A DNA stretch of 64,000 nt from Piromyces finnis (lineage: Eukaryota > Neocallimastigomycota > Neocallimastigomycetes > Neocallimastigales > Neocallimastigaceae), in assembly GCA_002104945.1 (NCBI GenBank), contig MCFH01000012.1, positions 62,001 through 126,000 of the forward strand. Direction: 5' to 3'. A model generated the notes under the pieces. The model was given only the letters and a program-made list of their open reading frames with translations. It did no database searches and was not told where the DNA came from. Position 1 is the stretch's first letter. The number at the start of each line of letters is the position of its first letter. Below are positions 47,433-58,930 of the stretch, one piece after another. The translations under genes were made by a program, and so were the position numbers.

Positions 47433-49125
47433 ATGGCTTCCATCGGGTAAGAATTATAAATTTGAGTTTGGTGAAAAAAGAAGTTTGAGAAAAATGGTGT
47501 TATTCGAAGAAATAGTTTAAAAGTCAATTATAGGATAAAAATTAACAAAGAATATTATTTTATTTTTTTTTAAAAAAAAATTATGTAAATAAAAATGAAG
47601 TGAAAGAGTAATCATAACTAATAATAAAAATATTCTATTAATTATCATTTAAAAATCATTTAAAAATTATGTTAAATTAAAATTAATAGTACTATTTACT
47701 CCTACCCAAACAACCCAAGGTAATAATTGTATAATAATATTAAGTAATATATATCAATACATATAAACATAAATAATAATAAATTAAAAAAAATAATTAT
47801 TAAATAATGAAATAATTTGATTTGTAATTTAAATAGAGTTGCTAAGGCTCTTATTGCTGCTGAATACAGTGGTGTTAAGGTCGATGTTAAGACTGATATT
47901 GAAATGGGTAAGTTCAACAAGTCTGAAGATTACCTTAGCAAGTTCCCATTCGGTAAGGTTCCAGCCTTCGAAGGAAAGGACTGTACCCTTTACGAAAGTA
48001 ACGCTATTGCTTACTACAGTAAGTAAATTTTAAGATTGATATAGCAAAAATAATAAAAAAAATAGTGGAAAAGAAAATTTTGGAATTAAATTAAAATTTA
48101 TTTTATTTTTAATAGTTGCCAGTCTTAACGAAGAAACTGGTTTATTAGGTGCTAACCCAGTTAAGGCTGCCCAAATTCAACAATACATCTTCATGTCCGA
48201 TAACGAAATCATCCCACCAATGTACAGTTGGATTGGTCCAATCAAGGGTTACGTTCCATACAACAAGAACAACGTTAACAAGGCCCAAGAAGATATCAAG
48301 AAGGTTATGGGTATCTTAAACACTGTTCTTTCCAAGAAGACTTACTTAGTTGGTGAACGTATCACTCTTGCTGATATTACTGTTTTCTGTTCCCTTACTC
48401 TTCTTTACCAAGAACTCTTTGACTTAGCTTTCAGATCTGCTTACCCAAATGTTAACCGTTGGTTCCTTACTTTAGCTAACCAAAAGCAATTCAAGAATGT
48501 TATTGGTGAAATTAAGCTCTGTGAAGTTCAAGCTCAATACGTTCCACCAAAGAAGGAAAAGAAGGAAAAGAAGGAAAAGAAGAAGGAAGCTCCAAAGCCA
48601 GCTGCTGCTCCAGCTCCAGCTGCTGAAGAAAAGCCAAAGGAAAAGAAGAAGAACCCAATGGATTTACTTCCAAAGTCCTCCTTCAACCTTGAAGACTGGA
48701 AGAGATTCTACTCTAACAATGACACCAAGCCAAACGCTGTTGATTACTTCTGGAAGAACTACGATGCCGAAGGTTACTCCATGTGGAGAGTTGACTACAA
48801 GTACAACGATGAACTTACTCAAACCTTCATGTCTTGTAACCTTATCGGTGGTTTCTTCCAAAGAATGGAACTCCTCCGTAAGTACGCTTTCGGTACCTTA
48901 ATTGTTACTGGTGAAAACAACAACAACCAAATTTCTGGTTACTTCATCATCCGTGGTAGCGAAATCCCAGAAATCCTTATTGATGTTCCAGATTACCCAT
49001 CCTTCACCTTCACTAAGGTTGACTCTAACGATGCTAAGGTTAAGGCTGAATACGAAGATTACATTGCCTGGGAAGGTCCAACCTTCAGCAACACCACTGT
49101 TGTTGACGGTAAGGTCTTCAAGTAA
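47433..49125 (+). CDS. eef1g: Translation elongation factor 1B subunit gamma
   Basis: Structural subunit of the eEF1B nucleotide-exchange complex that reloads eEF1A with GTP. Four exons: 47433..47446, 47690..47719, 47837..48018 and 48116..49125, giving 411 residues. It has an N-terminal GST-like domain (MASIGTIYSYPNNPRVAKAL, FPFGKVPAFEG, LYESNAIAYYIA) and the GST C-terminal domain (LVGERITLADITVF). A Lys/Ala/Pro linker (KKEKKEKKEKKKEAP) follows, then the conserved EF1G domain (from MDLLPKSSFNLEDWKRFYSN to the end). Codon use is extremely biased to preferred codons, as expected for an abundant protein. An AATAAA lies about 40 bp after the stop. Confidence 0.97.
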
Positions 49126-49540
49126 GCAACAAAATTAAGTATTCTTGTTTGTTAAAAATAATTTGAATAAACAGGAATAATAATACCGAATATAAAAATT
49201 TTATAAAACCTTTTATGCAATTAATTTTTAAAAAAAAATAAAAAAAAATAAATATACAATTAATAAAAAAATATATATAAAAATTTTTAAAGTGTGTTTT
49301 TCCCATTATCTGTAGTAATTTTAAAAGTGGAAAATTTTTTATTTTATTGATTTTTATAAATCACATCACTATTTTTTAAATACCTTTGTTAAATTCAATA
49401 AGTTAAAAAGGAAAAAAAAAACAAAAGTATTTACTAATTTGTCATAATTTTAAAATACTTCCATTAAAAAATCTTTATTAATGGAAGTATTTTCTTTTTT
49501 TTTTTTTTTTTTTAATTTTTAATTGTTATTAAATAGAATT
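49126..49540. other. 3' flank of eEF1B-gamma with a hairpin
   Basis: AT-rich. It contains a perfect 15-bp inverted repeat, AAAATACTTCCATTA at 49452..49466 paired with 49479..49493 (12-nt loop), followed by a T run and then the retrotransposon nest. Confidence 0.8.
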
Positions 49541-51063
49541 AAAAAATTAAAGATTATCTTTTGCTATTGGCCAAAAGATCATACTTTGCACCATTACTTG
49601 GATCCAACAAAGCTAGGTCTAGGATTGCTCAGAAGCATGTTAACAAAGGAATACGATGGGTTGCCGGAGTTCATAAAGCTGTATCGTTTATATCTTTATA
49701 CTCTATTTCAAAAGATTTGAATATTCCTCCATTGTCAGCCAAATGTGCGTTAGCTCAGGTTAGATGTTTTAACAAATGGAAAAACTCAAATTGTATTATC
49801 TCACACCTTGTCAATTACATTCCTAAATTTAGAAAATACACGTGGTGCAAATCAAGTAGGACACTTGATAAAAAACTAAAGAAGCATGGAGATATTAAAG
49901 CAATTAAAAACTTTTATTGGAAAGATCTCAAAGGGAATTCAATCAAAGCGCAATATTATGATGATAATAAATTTATTGAAACTAAAGATTTTATTAAATT
50001 ATGTTATGAATACCCAGAGTTTGCCTATGGCTTCTACTGGCTATTGAAAGCAAGAAGCGGATACAAGTTGGATGCTAGAGTTGCCAAAGCTGCCAAATTT
50101 GTTGATCCAGTTTGTCCTAACTACTGTCCATGTTGCAAGTGTGGAGATCAAAGTATTAAACATTGGTTATTAGATTGTCCAACATTTAGAGATATCCGTA
50201 TTAAGCATTGGTTATTAGATTGTCCAACATTTAGAGATATCCGTATTAAACATTATGATTCCATAGTCCAGCTATTAAATTTTTTCAGTCAACGTAATTC
50301 CAATAGTCCTATCAATAATAATGAAATTGATAATATCAGTAGAGATAGTAATAATATTAATAGTAATAGTAACAATAGTAGTAATAACAATAGTAGTAAT
50401 AGAAATAATAATATTAGTAATGATAGCAATAGTGAAGATAATAATTCTAATTTAGATAGTAATTTAGTTAATGATAGTAATAGTTCTAATAATCCGGTGA
50501 ATATTAATGTGTATGATTATTCTAGTGTGTGCAGTAAAATATTTAAATTCCTTCTTGGGGGAAGAAGTTTTAACAATATTAATTACAATTCAAGGGAATG
50601 GAAAGAACTTTGTAAGCGTCAGATTCAATCTGGTACTAACGAGGGAACACCATTCTTGACGGTAACCGCGGAACTTCTAACCAAAATCATGCCTTTTGCT
50701 ATTGGCCAGCAATGGTCAATGTTCAAAAGGTTTGAAGCAACATCCAAGAGTGTCAATGCTGAAGAAACAGTAAGACAGGCCAGGAGGGCCAGCGCAACCA
50801 ATGGAGATCATAATTTTGTTCCATGACAAAATTTTGATCTTTGGCTCGGTGTCCCATTGGAAGTCAAATACAATTATTATACTTTAGTATGATAGTGGCT
50901 TTCTTACTTTAATTAAAATTACTAGAATACATTATACCCAATTTTTATTCATTTGTGTTTATTTAAACATATTTTTTTTATTTTTATTTTTATTTTTTAA
51001 TTTTTTATTACATGTATTATAATTTTAATTAAATTAATAATAAAGTTTAAAATATTTGATGCC

Positions 51064-51093
<30 letters not shown>
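49541..51093 (+). mobile_element. 5'-truncated TRE-like non-LTR retrotransposon, copy 1
   Basis: Open frame 49561..50826 encodes the part of an L1-type ORF2 that follows the reverse transcriptase: SISKDLNIPPLSAKCALAQV is typical of the post-RT region. A Cys/His knuckle CPCCKCGDQSIKHWLLDC follows, then a C-terminal region with an Asn/Ser-rich insert. The reverse transcriptase and endonuclease domains are missing, so the copy is truncated. A 3' UTR runs to a poly-A tail at 51067..51093. A 45-bp tandem duplication inside the knuckle (50155..50199, 50200..50244) keeps the frame. Dictyostelium TRE elements usually insert beside tRNA genes, but no tRNA was seen here. The gene cannot transpose itself. 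Confidence 0.8.
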
Positions 51094-51094
<1 letters not shown>

Positions 51095-52113
51095 ATTGGA
51101 ATAATAGTAGCCTAAATAATGGAAGTAAAGCCCTCAGATATACTAACAACAAATTCCTTAATTCAAATCGCCTAATGCATATCGGTCTCAACAAACCTCA
51201 CTTAAATTTAGGAATTACCTGGATTATTCGTATTCGATGCGGTTATGAAAATACTACCCGAATTGCTATTGCCAGTAATAGAGTTACTCCTGACTGCCCT
51301 CGTGTCTGTCCATGTTGCGGATATGACGAACAATCTTTTTACCATTGGATATTAGAATGTTCTGCATTCTCTGAATACAGAGCTTCTTCACTTAGCTTTC
51401 TTGACTATCTTTTTACCCTTTTTTACAATAAATATAAGAATCAATTCATCACATACTTACTCCCCGAAACGGAAGTAAGAAAAACAATTTATAACTATAT
51501 TTTTACGTTCCTTCTTGGTGGAACTTTAGCTTATGATGAGCTACAAATCGATAAGGCGGAACAAAGACATTTGAATGAACAACTTTACAGTTCATCGGGG
51601 TCTCATGTTCCATATGTAGAGGGTCTCGCGGCTTTTCTTACTAAAACAATCCCTATCATTAGTAGCTCTATGAAGCTACTTTTTGATAGGTTTAGTAAGA
51701 CACCTAACGTAATCAAGAGCGCCGACGTCGTACCGATATGGCAAAGGAACATTTCCAATGTTTCGTATACAGGGCTCAATGTTAGTATTTCCTCAAATTC
51801 GAATGAAAACATTATGAACTCATGGGAGAGTTTAGTGGACACCACACTATCATACTTGATGTTACTTCTTTTTTTTATTTCATTTAATTTATTAGGTAGG
51901 GACCAATCCACACAGTACAAATTGTAGAGTTCATTGAACTTTTATGCAACTTAAATAATTATTTTATATTATTTTATATTTATATTTTTATTTATATATA
52001 TTTTATTATTTTTATTTATTATTTATTATATCAATATCAATATGTATTATCACCTAATGTTATGTATATCTCAAATTAAATAAATAAATAAAAGATGTGT
52101 ATTCTCTTCCTAG

Positions 52114-52153
<40 letters not shown>
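51094..52153 (+). mobile_element. 5'-truncated non-LTR retrotransposon, copy 2 (different subfamily)
   Basis: Open frame from the previous poly-A junction to 51927, with Cys/His knuckle CPCCGYDEQSFYHWILEC and the same general C-terminal layout as copy 1. At protein level it is much diverged (e.g. FLLGGTLAYDE against FLLGGRSFNNI). It ends in a 37-nt poly-A run (52117..52153). The 5' end starts directly after the tail of copy 1, so it looks like insertion at or near that tail. Confidence 0.75.
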
Positions 52154-52157
<4 letters not shown>

Positions 52158-52510
52158 GCTATTGGCCAGCAATTGTCAATGGAGATCATAATTTTGTAAT
52201 TTAATAATAAAGTTTAAAATATTTGATGTCTTTAAAAAAAAAAATTTTGTACCATGACAAAATTTTGATCTTTGGCTCAGTGTCCTATTGGAAGTCAAAT
52301 ACAATTATTATACTTTCGTATCATAATGGCTTTTTTACTTTAATTAAAATGACTCGAATACATTATACCCAATTTTTATTCATTTGTATTTATTTAAACA
52401 TATTTTTTATTTTTATTTTTTTCTTTTTATTTTTAATTTTGTTTTTTATAACATGTATTATAATTTTAATAGAGTATTTAAAATTTCTAATAATTATACA
52501 TAGATATTTT
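52154..52510 (+). mobile_element. Scrambled 3' fragments of copy-1-type element
   Basis: 52154..52244 joins a piece of the copy-1 coding end (GCTATTGGCCAGCAAT, GGAGATCATAATTTTGT) to the copy-1 3' terminus (AATAAAGTTTAAAATATTTG) and a short poly-A. 52245..52510 is the copy-1 3' UTR (CCATGACAAAATTTTGATC onward) without its end. Both differ from copy 1 by scattered substitutions. The arrangement indicates nested insertions or internal deletion. Confidence 0.75.
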
Positions 52511-52863
52511 TGATACAATTAAGGGTATTAACAGCATTTTATTACAAATTAAAAAAAAAAAAAAAAAAAACTTTAAAATATTATGAATACTTAAATAAAT
52601 AAAATAATCAATTTTTATTAAATATTAAAAATAAACTTTTTCGAAAACCAAGTAATGCCAACATTTAAAAAGAGTGTAATACCTTATTTAATATATATAT
52701 TTATTTTTTTTTAAACATTATTGACTTTGTTGATACTATGAATGATTACAAAAAATAATTTAATTTTTATTTTTAATTTTCATCTTTAACTTCTTTATAA
52801 ATATTACTGAAAAAATTATACTTTATTTTCTAATATTTAATATTATAATTAATAATTATTAAA
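52511..52863. other. Spacer before small acylated-protein gene
   Basis: AT-rich promoter-like region; no gene or repeat recognised beyond an A run near 52550. Confidence 0.45.
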
Positions 52864-53445
52864 ATGGGTTGTAATTCTTCTACTTTAAACAGTGGCGTTA
52901 ATACCCAAGTAAATAGCATCAAATAAATTTAATATTAATATAAAGAAAGCTAAATAAAATAAAATTTAATAATTAAATGCTAATTATACATTTTTATTAT
53001 TACTACTTTTATATTAGGAAGGAACGGTAATATATATATATATATATTCATATAAACATATAATATTCATTATAGTTAAATTCTAAATATAAAGAAAAAA
53101 GAGTGAAATTAAAAAACAAGCATTCAAATTATTTAAATTCTATATGAGAATCTAATTAAAAATATTATATTTTAATATTAAATTAAATAAATGTTAAATT
53201 TTTAGAATTATAAAAAGACAGCTGTAAGTAGATATATATCAATCCATAATAGTTCATTAATATATTAATCATTCTATTTTTTTTTTTCATTATAGCAAGA
53301 TATTACAAAAAAGGTTAACAATGTAATAAACAGAATTGATGCGCAATTAGCTTATGATGATAAAGTTCAAGCTGAATTAGAGAATAAGGCGTCGAATAAT
53401 GCTACAACATCTGAAGATACTACTGAAGATACCAAAAATGAATGA
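52864..53445 (+). CDS. Small MGC-start protein, probably N-myristoylated and palmitoylated
   Basis: Four exons: 52864..52908, 53018..53026 (9 nt), 53206..53223 (18 nt) and 53296..53445, all in frame with canonical GT..AG ends. The product is about 73 residues, starting MGCNSSTLNSGVNTQ. Gly2 followed by Cys3 and Ser residues fits an N-myristoylation site plus palmitoyl cysteine, so membrane attachment is likely. The rest is a short amphipathic, probably helical segment (KKVNNVINRIDAQLAYDDKV) and an acidic Thr/Asn-rich tail. I do not recognise a family. Similar architecture occurs in small membrane-anchored adaptors, but no function is claimed. Confidence 0.7.
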
Positions 53446-54105
53446 AATATAGTTTTTTTAAAGAAGAATAATATTTATAATACTTATAATATTTATATAT
53501 ATTGTGATAATGAATTATAATAATATTACATATGAATGTAGGAATATATGGGTGAGAACATCTATGTATATTTAATCATTAATGACACCTTATTAATAAA
53601 CTTATAAATTGAATAAAAAAACTATAAATTAAATCTATTTAATATTTAAATTAATAAAAAAGTGTTAAAAGAAAAGAGAATAAAAGGGTAGAGAATATGT
53701 AAGTTTTTGCCTTCTACTTTTTTTTTTTTTTTGTTTCTTTATTTCGATCGGAAAATAAAAATTTTAAAATTTTTAAAAATTAAATTACATTATTTAATGC
53801 ATTACATTATTTTAAATAAAAAATGTAAATGTATTTAAATTTTTATTTTTGATAAAAGGCAATTTATTATCCAATAAATTTAAAATTATGGTTTAACCCC
53901 ACAATTTTAAATTTCAAATGGATGATAATTTTTAAATATTTTCACCATAAAATCATTTCAATTAATGATAAAACATGTGAGATCATATGATTTGATAACT
54001 GATGATTGATTGAAATTATATGGATTGATACTTCTTTTTAAAAAAATATATAGGTAATAATTTTTTTTTTTTTTTAATTTTCACTTAAAAAAATCAATTT
54101 TAAAG
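53446..54105. other. Promoter region of homoaconitase
   Basis: AT-rich with T runs. A stretch around 53970..54040 with repeated GATTGATT/TGATAACTGATGATTG-like words precedes the start codon. No gene seen. Confidence 0.45.
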
Positions 54106-56516
54106 ATGACTGTTAAGCAAAATTTAATAGAAAAAATTGTTCAAAAGTATACTTTAGATCTTCAAGAAGGTCAAAAAGTTAAATCTGGTGATTTCATTTC
54201 AATCAGTCCAGAACATGTTATGACCCACGATAACACTGGTGCTGTCATGAAGAAGTAATTTTTATTTTATTTTAAATGAATATCGAAATATGAAAAGGAT
54301 AATAAATTAAAATATTATTTTTATTTTATTTTTTTTTTATATAATTATTACTAATAATAATAATATAATTAAAATTATTAATATGATTTTATATATGTAT
54401 TTCTTATAAATCTAATATTTCATATTAAACTTTATTAAAAATTCGAAACATTAAAGATTCAAAGAAATTGGTGCCCCAAAATTCAATGACCCAAAGCAAC
54501 CAATTTTCGCTTTAGATCACGATGTTCAAAACAAAAGTGAAAAGGTTTATTATAATTGAAATAAATATATATATAGTATATATAAAGTCTAATTATTGGT
54601 CAAATTTTAACATATTTTTTTTTTTTTTAATGTATAAAATTATATATCTATTTATTTTTAATAAAATGAACAACGATTTATTTTAATAAAATTATAATAA
54701 AAGAATTTAGAAAAGTACAAGAATATTGAAGAATTTGCTGCCAAATACGGTGTTGACTTCTACCCAGCTGGTCGTGGTATTGGTCACCAAATTGTTGTTG
54801 AAGAAGGTTACACTTTTCCATACGCTATGACTGTTGCTTCTGATTCTCACTCAAACACTTACGGTGGTATTGGTGCTCTTGGTACCCCAATTGTCAGAAC
54901 TGATGCTGCCTCTATCTGGGCTACCGGTAGAACTTGGTGGCAAGTTCCACCAGTCGCCAAGGTTGAATTCAAGGGAAAATTACAACCAGGTGTTACTGGT
55001 AAGGATGTTATTATCACTTTATGTGGTTTATTTAACCATGATGAAGTTTTAAACTGTGCTCTTGAATTCACCGGTAATGTTGAACAATTTTCTATTTCTG
55101 AACGTTTAACTATTGCTAACATGACCACTGAATGGGGTTGTTTAGCTGGTGTTTTCCCAGTTGATCAAGTCACCATTGATTTCTACAAGGATCGTGCTGA
55201 AAAGGTTTTAAAGGCTGGTATTGCCAAGCACGGTGCAAAATTCGTTCACCCAAGAATTACTATGAAGAGAATTGAAGAAATTGTTAACAATCCAATTGTT
55301 CCAGATGAAGGTGCTGATTATGTTAAGCACATTGTTGTTGATTTAGATTCCATTATTCCACATGTTGCTGGTCCAAATTCTGTTAAGGTTTCTACTTCAA
55401 TTCCACAAATTGAAAAGGAAAAGATTACTGTTCACAAGGCTTACCTTGTCAGTTGTGTTAATTCCCGTACCAAGGATCTTCATGAAGCTGCTGAAATTGT
55501 TAAGGGACACAAGGTTAAGGAAGGTGTTGAATTCTACATTGCTGCTGCTTCCTCTGAAGTTCAAAAGGAATCTGAAGAAAGTGGTGATTGGAATACTTTA
55601 ATTGAAGCTGGTGCTATTCCATTACCAGCTGGTTGTGGTCCATGTATTGGTTTAGGTACTGGTTTATTAAAGGACAATGAAGTTGGTATTTCCGCTACTA
55701 ACCGTAACTTCAAGGGTAGAATGGGTTCTCCACTTGCTAAGGCTTACCTTGGTTCCCCAGCTGTTGTTGCTGCTTCCGCTATTATGGGTTACATTTGTGG
55801 TCCAGGTGCTATTAATGGTACTACCTACGATGATATCCCACCAGTTGCTGAACTTACTACTCCAAAGATTGAAAAGACTGCTGCTGCTGCCGGTGGTCAA
55901 GTTGTTGAAGGTTTCCAAGGTACTTTAGAAGGTGAACTCGTCTTCTGTGATGCCGATAACTTAAACACTGATGGTATCTACCCAGGTAAATACACTTACC
56001 AAGATGATATTCCAAGAGAAACTATGGCTAAGGTTGTTATGGAAAATTACGATCCAGAATTCGCTGCCCAAGTTCAAAAGGTAAAATAATAATATTATAA
56101 ATAATAAAAAGGTAATTTGTAAAATATTAATATAAAATATATAAATATAGAACGATGTTGTAGTCGGTGGATTCAACTTTGGTACTGGTTCTTCAAGAGA
56201 ACAAGCTGCTACTGCTTTATTATATGCTGGTATTCCATTAGTATTCTCAGGTTCCTTCAGTGAAACTTACAAGAGAAACGCTATTAACAATGGTTTATTA
56301 GTTCTTGAAACTCCAGAATTAGTTCAAGATTTACGTGAAGCCTTCCCAGAAAAGGTTTTAACCAGAAGAACTGGTTGGAAGGTTAAGATTGATTTAATTA
56401 ACGGTAAGATGGAAGTTGAAAATGGAAAGACTTACAACATTCCAACTGTTGGTACTGCTGCTCAAGAAATTATTGTTGCTGGTGGTTTAGAAAACTGGGT
56501 TAAGAACAGAATCTAA
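54106..56516 (+). CDS. lys4: Homoaconitate hydratase (homoaconitase), aconitase superfamily
   Basis: Catalyses homocitrate/homoaconitate/homoisocitrate interconversion in the alpha-aminoadipate pathway. Four exons: 54106..54254, 54457..54544, 54704..56080 and 56151..56516. It matches yeast Lys4 along its length: [71 protein letters not shown] and [20 protein letters not shown]. The [4Fe-4S] cysteines appear as SCVNSR and GCGPC, and the swivel-domain catalytic loop as GTGSSREQA. Leucine-pathway and citrate aconitases lack ATGRTWW-type residues, which favours homoaconitase. The protein starts directly at the family core ([20 protein letters not shown]), with no mitochondrial presequence, unlike fungal Lys4. 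Codon use is strongly biased, so expression is likely high. Confidence 0.9.
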
Positions 56517-57205
56517 AGAGTTTCTAAATAATCCTTGAAATGAAAAACAAACGAAAAAAAATAATAAATGTGTATAATGTAATATATATATTTATTTTGT
56601 TAAATTTAAAGCTTAACGAAAAAAGAAAATTGAAAAAAAAAAATATGTGATATTATATTATGAAATAAGTCATATTATATAATTAAAGTTAAAAAAAAAA
56701 AATGCATATATATATATCATGACAACGAATCAAGCAATTAAAATCCAAAATAAAATATAAAAAAAATTATAAAAAAAAAAAAAAAAGGTGTATCATTTGT
56801 TGTTGTTGTGCGTTATTTAAATCTTTTGATAAAAGGCAAAAATTTAAAAAAGGTTGCTTAAAATTTAATTTTAGTATAATTTTTAGTTTTAATTTTATTT
56901 TATTTTATTTATTTATTTATTTATTTTTTTTTTTTGAGTGTAAACTTAAAAAAATTACTGCTACTTCTGACTTTTTTTTTTTTTTTATTTTTTTATTATT
57001 ATTTTTTTTTAATAATAAAAATAGGAAACTGTTTTTATTATAATTTATTATAATGAAAATAAAATATATATAACTTTAAAAAATAATAGATCAATTAATT
57101 ATTTAAATAATAAACTATTTTTTTTTTAAAAAAAAAAAAAAAACTTTTTTAATATTTATATTATTAGTGTATTACTATTGCTATTGCATTTTTTTTTTTT
57201 TTTAT
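56517..57205. other. Convergent spacer homoaconitase/DPH6
   Basis: AT-rich spacer between converging stop codons, with several A and T runs. No gene seen. Confidence 0.5.
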
Positions 57206-58899
57206 TTAAAACCCAAAAAGATGTAAACTTAATAATCCATGATTTGGTAAAGATGTTACTGGTATAAGACTAATAGATGGTGTCATTGATTTATCACTTT
57301 GATAATACTTTATAATTTCACATTCTTTATGGATAACTAAAAAATTTATATTTATATATAAATAAAATTTTTTTAATAAATAAAAATTCTTAAGTATTAT
57401 AAAAAAAATTTTTTTTTTTATTAATATATACCTTTATGTAAAATTGATCTAGGAGTGGAATCTAAATAAAATACTTGTAATTGAATAGCATTATCTTTAA
57501 TATGGAGTGATTTAATACCTTCGGATAAACTATTTAATAAATTATGAATCACAGTTTCTAAAGTTTCTTTATTATAAACCACAGTTTCATCTTTTTTTTT
57601 TTTTTTTTTAATATATATATATGGAATTAATAATTAAAAAAAAAAGGTATTATTTTTTAATTTGTTTTTTTTTTTTTTTTTTTTTTTATACATTTTTATA
57701 ATTGATAAAATACCTTTTAAGCTAATACTTGAAACAAAATGGAATACAGTTGTTTTTCTAAGACCAAAAGTAGTTATATCATATTTATCACCAACTTCAT
57801 CATGATTATATTCAATTAAATCTCTTCTCTTATCATATTTAACATTTGTTTCATTGTCTATAATATCATCTAATTCTAATTCTAATTCTAATTCTTCTTC
57901 ATCGGTATATACGGTTAAATCGTTGTTTTTATTATATAAAACTAGTTGCCATTCAACTTTGGATCCCTTTGGTAAATTAGGAATACAAACAAAATTTATT
58001 GGAATGGAAGAGTTCTAGTATATTTAGAGTATGTGGGATGAAAATTTTTATTTATAATATTTTTATAATAATATTATTATTAGTGACATTTATTTAAGTT
58101 TTTATAATGATATTATTATTACTACTATTATTTATCATTTATCATCATCATTATTATTATTATTATTTTCCCCTGCTTACCATAGATTTCTTCCATTCTT
58201 CTTGAACATAAGTAAAGTAGGTAGATTTTGTTACATAACAAGTACAATAAACAGCATCATTTCTCATATTAAATGGTAAAACATCAACAATATTATTTAA
58301 ACTATGTAAAGATAAGATAGTTTCACTTGCAAGTGATTGTTCTTCGGTATCACATTCTGGTAATTCCAATTTGCATGGGATGAGGCCAATTTGTCCAGCA
58401 ATAAAACCACAACCATTGAAAATAACAGATTGACTGTATGGACCTATATTGGCTGGTCTATTTTATTTTATTTTTAAATAATAATCATAAATAATTACCA
58501 ATTTAAATATTTGACTCAAAAAAAAATATTTAATTATATTAATTCTTTTTTCTAATAAACTTACGCCCAATAAGAAATACTTTGAACATGCATACATTGT
58601 TTCTTTTCAGATGGTATATTATTACATATACAATCAATTGAAATGTTTTTATTTTCAGAAAGGTTTACAGAAACACATACTCTATGAAAAATATAATATA
58701 AATATTATATAAATATTACTATAAAATGATATAATATTATATAAATATTATATAATAATTTTATATATACCTTGGTGGTGGATTGATTGAGAAATAATTT
58801 TTATATATACTATTAACACTATTGAAATCAGACATATTTTTAACGTATACAGTCATTAAAACAATATTTGACCAAGAATAACCATTCTTTTTTAAATTT

Positions 58900-58930
<31 letters not shown>

